A stretch of 64,000 bases of DNA from CAZLRH01 sp964562015 (GTDB lineage: Bacteria > Verrucomicrobiota > Verrucomicrobiia > Opitutales > JABDGR01), in assembly GCA_964562015.1 (NCBI GenBank), contig CAZLRH010000018.1, forward strand, positions 1-64,000. The letters run 5' to 3'. The position numbers were made by a program, and so were the translations under genes. Positions 63,444 through 64,000 of the stretch are shown one piece after another. Numbering within the stretch: the first letter of the stretch is position 1; the number at the start of each line of letters is the position of its first letter. A model generated the notes under the pieces. The model had not been told where the DNA came from. It saw only the letters and a list, made by a program, of their open reading frames with translations, and ran no database searches.

Positions 63444-64000
63444 ATGAGCACCCCAAACCCAATTCCCCACCATTCTCGATTCACCCTCTGCATGGGTTTT
63501 CTCGCGGCCCTCCTGGCCAGCCAAGGAATCGCCTCGGCCGCGACCGCCTTCAGCATTGATAGCATTGGGGTGGGCGCAAAATTCACCGCCCACGCAACGC
63601 CGCGCGCAATTTACAACTTTAATCCCGGATGGAAATTCATTCGCGAGGATGTCGCCGGAGCCGATGCCGTAAATTTTGATGATTCGGCTTGGGCCAGCGT
63701 CAGCCTGCCCCACACCTGGAACGATACCGACACCTACCGCGCCTTTATCAACCAAGGTGGAGACCGCAGCGGCGAATACCTGGGCATTGGCTGGTATCGC
63801 AAGCATTTCAAATTGCCAGCCAGCACCGAAGGACAGAAAATTTTTCTCGAATTCGACGGCCTCCGGCAGGCGGGCCATTTCTTCCTCAATGGCCAGCCGA
63901 TTGGTCTTTATGAAAACGGCGTGTCGGCCGTTGGTTTTGACATCACCCCATTGGTCAAGTTTGGCGGTCAGGACAACGTGCTTACGGTGCAAGTGGACAA
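63444..64000 (+). CDS. Glycoside hydrolase family 2 (beta-galactosidase-like), N-terminal part
   Basis: Reading on from ATG 63444 to the window end without a stop. Signal peptide (MSTPNPIPHHSRFTLCMGFLAA..., cleavage after ASAA near residue 34) then the GH2 sugar-binding domain: FNPGWKFIREDVAGA, WASVSLPHTWND, WYRKHFKLP, FLEFDGLRQAGHFFLNG, YENGVSAVGFDIT. An in-frame ATG at 63426 is an alternative start. Catalytic domain lies outside the window. Confidence 0.85.
   Translation, partial: MSTPNPIPHHSRFTLCMGFLAALLASQGIASAATAFSIDSIGVGAKFTAHATPRAIYNFNPGWKFIREDVAGADAVNFDDSAWASVSLPHTWNDTDTYRAFINQGGDRSGEYLGIGWYRKHFKLPASTEGQKIFLEFDGLRQAGHFFLNGQPIGLYENGVSAVGFDITPLVKFGGQDNVLTVQVD

Larger units (their letters stand above)
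52313..64000. mobile_element. Genomic island, left end (right end beyond window)
   Basis: Bounded on the left by the tRNA 3' fragment and followed by a tyrosine integrase reading inward. G+C by eye, especially at third positions, drops through this region, compared with the core region. It holds a RES protein, a secreted protein, an orphan RHH, a dnaE2 remnant, the DUF1592-DUF1552 pair, a WD40 protein and a GH2 start. I see no second copy of the tRNA 3' end before 64000, so extent is uncertain; a shorter element ending near 56.2 kb is possible. Confidence 0.55.

Noticed and set aside
63387..63992. 201-codon minus-strand frame at the window end
   Set aside because: It lies opposite a clear GH2 reading frame on the plus strand with signal peptide and sugar-binding domain motifs.

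Overview
The window reads as a piece of a G+C-rich verrucomicrobial chromosome. I base this on gene content, not on a database search. The markers are a complete division and cell wall (dcw) cluster with a MurC-MurB fusion, prepilin-like H-X9-DG and PEP-CTERM surface proteins, a paired DUF1592-type cytochrome and DUF1552 Tat protein typical of the Planctomycetes-Verrucomicrobia group, and plant-polysaccharide enzymes. MurE carries the DNPR motif, so the peptidoglycan should contain meso-diaminopimelate. Most start codons lack a Shine-Dalgarno sequence and follow pyrimidine-rich leaders.

Layout. 0.1-3.6 kb: rph, sucC, sucD and an orphan ribbon-helix-helix gene. 3.7-8.15 kb (minus): a three-gene operon of exported proteins (beta-propeller plus Ig; 'DFAVFEN' domain plus three Ig domains; prepilin-like H-X9-DG protein) behind a long leader that I read as a cobalamin riboswitch. 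8.5-28.1 kb (minus): the dcw cluster, in transcription order mraZ, small ORF, rsmH, ftsL, ftsI, murE, murF, mraY, murD, LysM lipoprotein, ftsW, murG, murC-murB, ddl, ftsQ, ftsA, ftsZ. Four MraZ boxes at exact 10-bp spacing lie in front of mraZ. 28.3-42.3 kb: tlyA, nadK, a giant MFS-PlsC-AMP ligase fusion, a YihY-family protein, small membrane proteins, a DUF1015 protein, a CE7 esterase, a methyltransferase and efp. 42.3-44.9 kb: an A+T-rich foreign-looking gene and a REP-associated transposase (RAYT) bracketed by paired REP palindromes, then two more palindromic repeat families. 45.6-52.2 kb: tRNA-Lys(CTT), a PEP-CTERM protein, a glutamine amidotransferase-like protein, a glucarate dehydratase-like enzyme, a PL4 rhamnogalacturonan lyase and an exported esterase.

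At 52.3 kb a 28-nt 3' fragment of a tRNA gene (Glu-like, CCA encoded) sits next to a tyrosine integrase, and base composition to the right becomes visibly less G+C-rich. I read this as one end of a genomic island that probably runs past the window. It carries a RES-domain protein with a damaged or unusual start, a secreted protein, a second ribbon-helix-helix gene, a 3' remnant of an error-prone polymerase gene (dnaE2/imuC), the DUF1592-DUF1552 operon, a secreted 16-repeat WD40 protein and the start of a GH2 glycosidase.

The strongest candidate for something new is the riboswitch-led surface operon at 3.75-8.15 kb. It looks like a vitamin B12-controlled set of surface proteins with no visible TonB receptor, and it includes a prepilin-like protein.
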